Made by a program: the position numbers and the translations under genes. Under the pieces are notes generated by a model. That model was given only the letters and a program-made list of their open reading frames with translations, made no database searches and was not told the DNA's origin. Below, piece after piece: positions 5,985 to 6,839 of a DNA stretch of 6,839 nucleotides (position 1 is the first letter of the stretch; every line of letters begins with the position of its first letter). Source of the stretch: DASZZX01 sp036260415 (GTDB taxonomy: Bacteria > Actinomycetota > Nitriliruptoria > Nitriliruptorales > JAHWKO01); NCBI GenBank assembly GCA_036260415.1, contig DASZZX010000140.1:1-6839 (forward strand). Reading direction: 5' to 3'.

Positions 5985-6245
5985 GTCGTCCCGAGAGGCT
6001 GACCGCGAGAGCGGAAGTCGCTCGGGACGACACTTCTCCGTGCCCACGCGGTCGTTGTCGGTGTCCGCGGCGCCCCGAACGGGGCGAACGGCCAGTTCCG
6101 TGGTCCCTCTCCGGACTGTTCGACAGGGCGGCACGGCCGGCCGCGATCCGTGCGGCCGAGGGATCACAACATCGTCCTGGGTAACCCGAGGCGGCACCTA
6201 AGACACCCGCGACGGGGTGTCGCGGGCCGTCGAGAGGCGATCGGC
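5985..6245 (+). ncRNA. Candidate structured RNA or long leader, family not recognised
   Basis: Predicted +1 G5985 is the first base of an 11-bp stem, 5985-5995 with 6021-6031. This encloses CCGC-GAGA-GCGG (6003-6014), a hairpin with a GNRA tetraloop. A long-range 7-bp stem, 6038-6044 with 6130-6136, encloses three hairpins: 6047-6051/6065-6069, 6071-6076/6081-6086 (loop GAAC) and 6093-6100/6112-6118 (one bulge). Then follow 6138-6144/6152-6158 (7 bp), 6176-6181/6185-6191 (one bulge), two competing hairpins within 6202-6226, and 6226-6232/6238-6245 (one bulge). Reading frames across it use CGA and AGT codons unlike the neighbours, so it is not convincingly coding. It could be an independent sRNA or a riboswitch-like leader of the DUF3499 gene. 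No tmRNA, RNase P, SRP, 6S, T-box or common riboswitch signature was seen. Stems were found by eye, and GC-rich DNA gives chance stems, so the fold is tentative. The 3' end is not defined by a T tract. Confidence 0.5.
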
Positions 6246-6324
6246 GCCGCCCCCTCCCGCTCACGAGCCAGCCCCCGACGTGCGGCAACGGGTGCGCCTG
6301 CTGGCGAAGCACACGGCTGTCATC
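6246..6324. other. Remainder of the intergenic gap, nothing recognised
   Basis: This C-rich stretch lies between the candidate RNA and the DUF3499 promoter. No gene, strong hairpin with a T tract or recognisable site was found. It may hold the 3' end of the RNA or the -35 region of the next promoter, for which no good hexamer is visible. Confidence 0.4.
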
Positions 6325-6330
6325 TAGCGT
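6325..6330 (+). promoter_or_regulatory. Candidate -10 for leaderless transcription of the DUF3499 gene
   Basis: TAGCGT (6325-6330) matches TAnnnT and ends eight bases before GTG 6339, with no Shine-Dalgarno in between. This spacing suits a leaderless mRNA. The -35 region (about 6301-6307) is poor. If used, it makes DUF3499 expression independent of the strong promoter at 5949-5978. Confidence 0.45.
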
Positions 6331-6338
6331 CTGCGCCC

Positions 6339-6839
6339 GTGAACGAGACCGGTTCCCTGGCGCGTGGCGGATCGAGTCGGATCCGGCCGCTGGTGCCGGC
6401 GGGGGTCCGGGGGTGCGCACGCCCCGGATGTCCCTCTGCCGCTGCTGCCACACTGGCCTTCGACTACGCCACCCGTTCCGTCTGGCTCCGGCCGCTGGAC
6501 AGCGAGCGTTCGCCTGGCTGCTACGAGCTGTGCACCGCGCACGCGGACCGCACCCGTCAGCCCCACGGTTGGTCGCTGCACGACGAACGGGTGCTGCGGC
6601 GGCTCAGCGATGCGGACGACGCCGCAGCGCTGCCCCACGGTCCGCCCGTGGCGAGGGGGCACGCCCAGACCGTGGCCGCGTTGGCCGCTGCGCTGCGCGA
6701 CCCTCCGGGCAGGCCGGTCGCGTCGCCCGAGCGCAGTGTGGCGCAGGTCGCCACCCCGCCGGCGCGGAGTTCCGGTGGGGGGTCACTCGACCACTCTGGC
6801 GGGGCGCATGCTCTGAGGCCGCCACGACGACCGCAGGAC
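6339..6839 (+). CDS. DUF3499 family protein, 3' end outside the window
   Basis: The frame is open for 167 codons to the last base of the window. Residues 25-80 carry the DUF3499 signature: GCARPGC (C26 and C31), a hydrophobic strand ATLAFDY (37-43), then GCYELCTAHADR (60-71) with C61, C65 and H68, and PHGW (75-78). The C-X4-C and C-X3-C-X2-H arrangement suggests a small zinc-binding, zinc-ribbon-like fold; metal binding is inference. Residues 81-120 are partly helical, and from about 121 the sequence is Pro/Arg/Ser-rich and looks disordered. GTG 6339 fits a leaderless start after TAGCGT; GTG 6393 (residue 19) would give a start closer to the family's usual position a few residues before the first cysteine. 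Function is unknown. In mycobacteria and corynebacteria the family lies between the metallopeptidase and phosphomannomutase genes, matching the order here as far as it can be seen. Confidence 0.9.
   Translation, partial: MNETGSLARGGSSRIRPLVPAGVRGCARPGCPSAAAATLAFDYATRSVWLRPLDSERSPGCYELCTAHADRTRQPHGWSLHDERVLRRLSDADDAAALPHGPPVARGHAQTVAALAAALRDPPGRPVASPERSVAQVATPPARSSGGGSLDHSGGAHALRPPRRPQD

Noticed and set aside
5999..6019. Hammerhead-ribozyme-like core (CTGA ... GAAGTC)
   Set aside because: The required GA after CUGAN is absent (the sequence is CUGACCG), so the catalytic core is not formed.
5980..6201. 73-codon frame starting at TTG 5980
   Set aside because: It starts upstream of the predicted +1, has no Shine-Dalgarno, uses CGA and AGT codons unlike the neighbours and overlaps the predicted RNA stems.
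6131..6245. ydaO (cyclic di-AMP) riboswitch, suggested by GGGTAACCCG-like segments
   Set aside because: The conserved internal segments of that family, as I remember them, are not present on either side. The resemblance is a few GC-rich bases.
6364..6816. 150-codon plus-strand frame at the right end
   Set aside because: It is in a different frame from DUF3499, whose Cys/His signature is unmistakable and whose frame stays open to the window end.

Overview
The window is very GC-rich DNA with strongly GC-biased codon third positions, GTG starts and leaderless-looking genes. A WhiB-family iron-sulphur regulator, found only in Actinomycetota and their phages, identifies the host as an actinomycete-type bacterium. 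The set of neighbours (whiB2-type gene, a membrane glycosyltransferase, a DUF5719-type secreted protein, a small HExxH metallopeptidase and DUF3499) fits a chromosomal housekeeping and cell-envelope region rather than a mobile island. The species cannot be named from the sequence. A deep-branching high-GC actinobacterium is plausible but is inference.

Layout. Positions 1-127 hold about 3.4 copies of a 37-bp GC-rich tandem repeat cut by the window edge. Positions 128-324 hold a small hairpin, a candidate whiB promoter and an AT-rich 10-bp palindrome. The whiB2-type gene follows (325-591). The gap 592-788 has several inverted repeats, a candidate extended -10 promoter and a strong Shine-Dalgarno. 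Next come two translationally coupled plus-strand genes: a large GT2-plus-multispanning membrane protein (789-3815, perhaps really starting at CTG 771) and a secreted or anchored DUF5719-like protein with three repeats of about 110 residues (3812-5479). Convergent to them, with only 5 nt between stop codons, is a minus-strand zincin-like metallopeptidase (5485-5910). The 428-bp gap 5911-6338 carries divergent promoters and a candidate structured RNA. A DUF3499 zinc-ribbon-like gene (6339 onward) runs off the right edge.

Function together. The glycosyltransferase and the secreted protein form an operon that probably builds or handles an envelope glycan. The whiB2-type regulator (sporulation septation in Streptomyces, septation in mycobacteria) and the metallopeptidase/DUF3499 pair are, from general knowledge, close to one another and to mannose-phosphate genes in mycobacteria and corynebacteria. 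A manB-like gene just beyond the right edge would be expected but is not seen.

The most interesting unexplained element is 5949-6245. A near-consensus TTGACA/TACCCT promoter has its predicted +1 exactly at the first base of an 11-bp stem, followed by about 260 nt that do not look coding and can form a multibranched fold ending in two mutually exclusive hairpins. I recognise no known RNA family in it.
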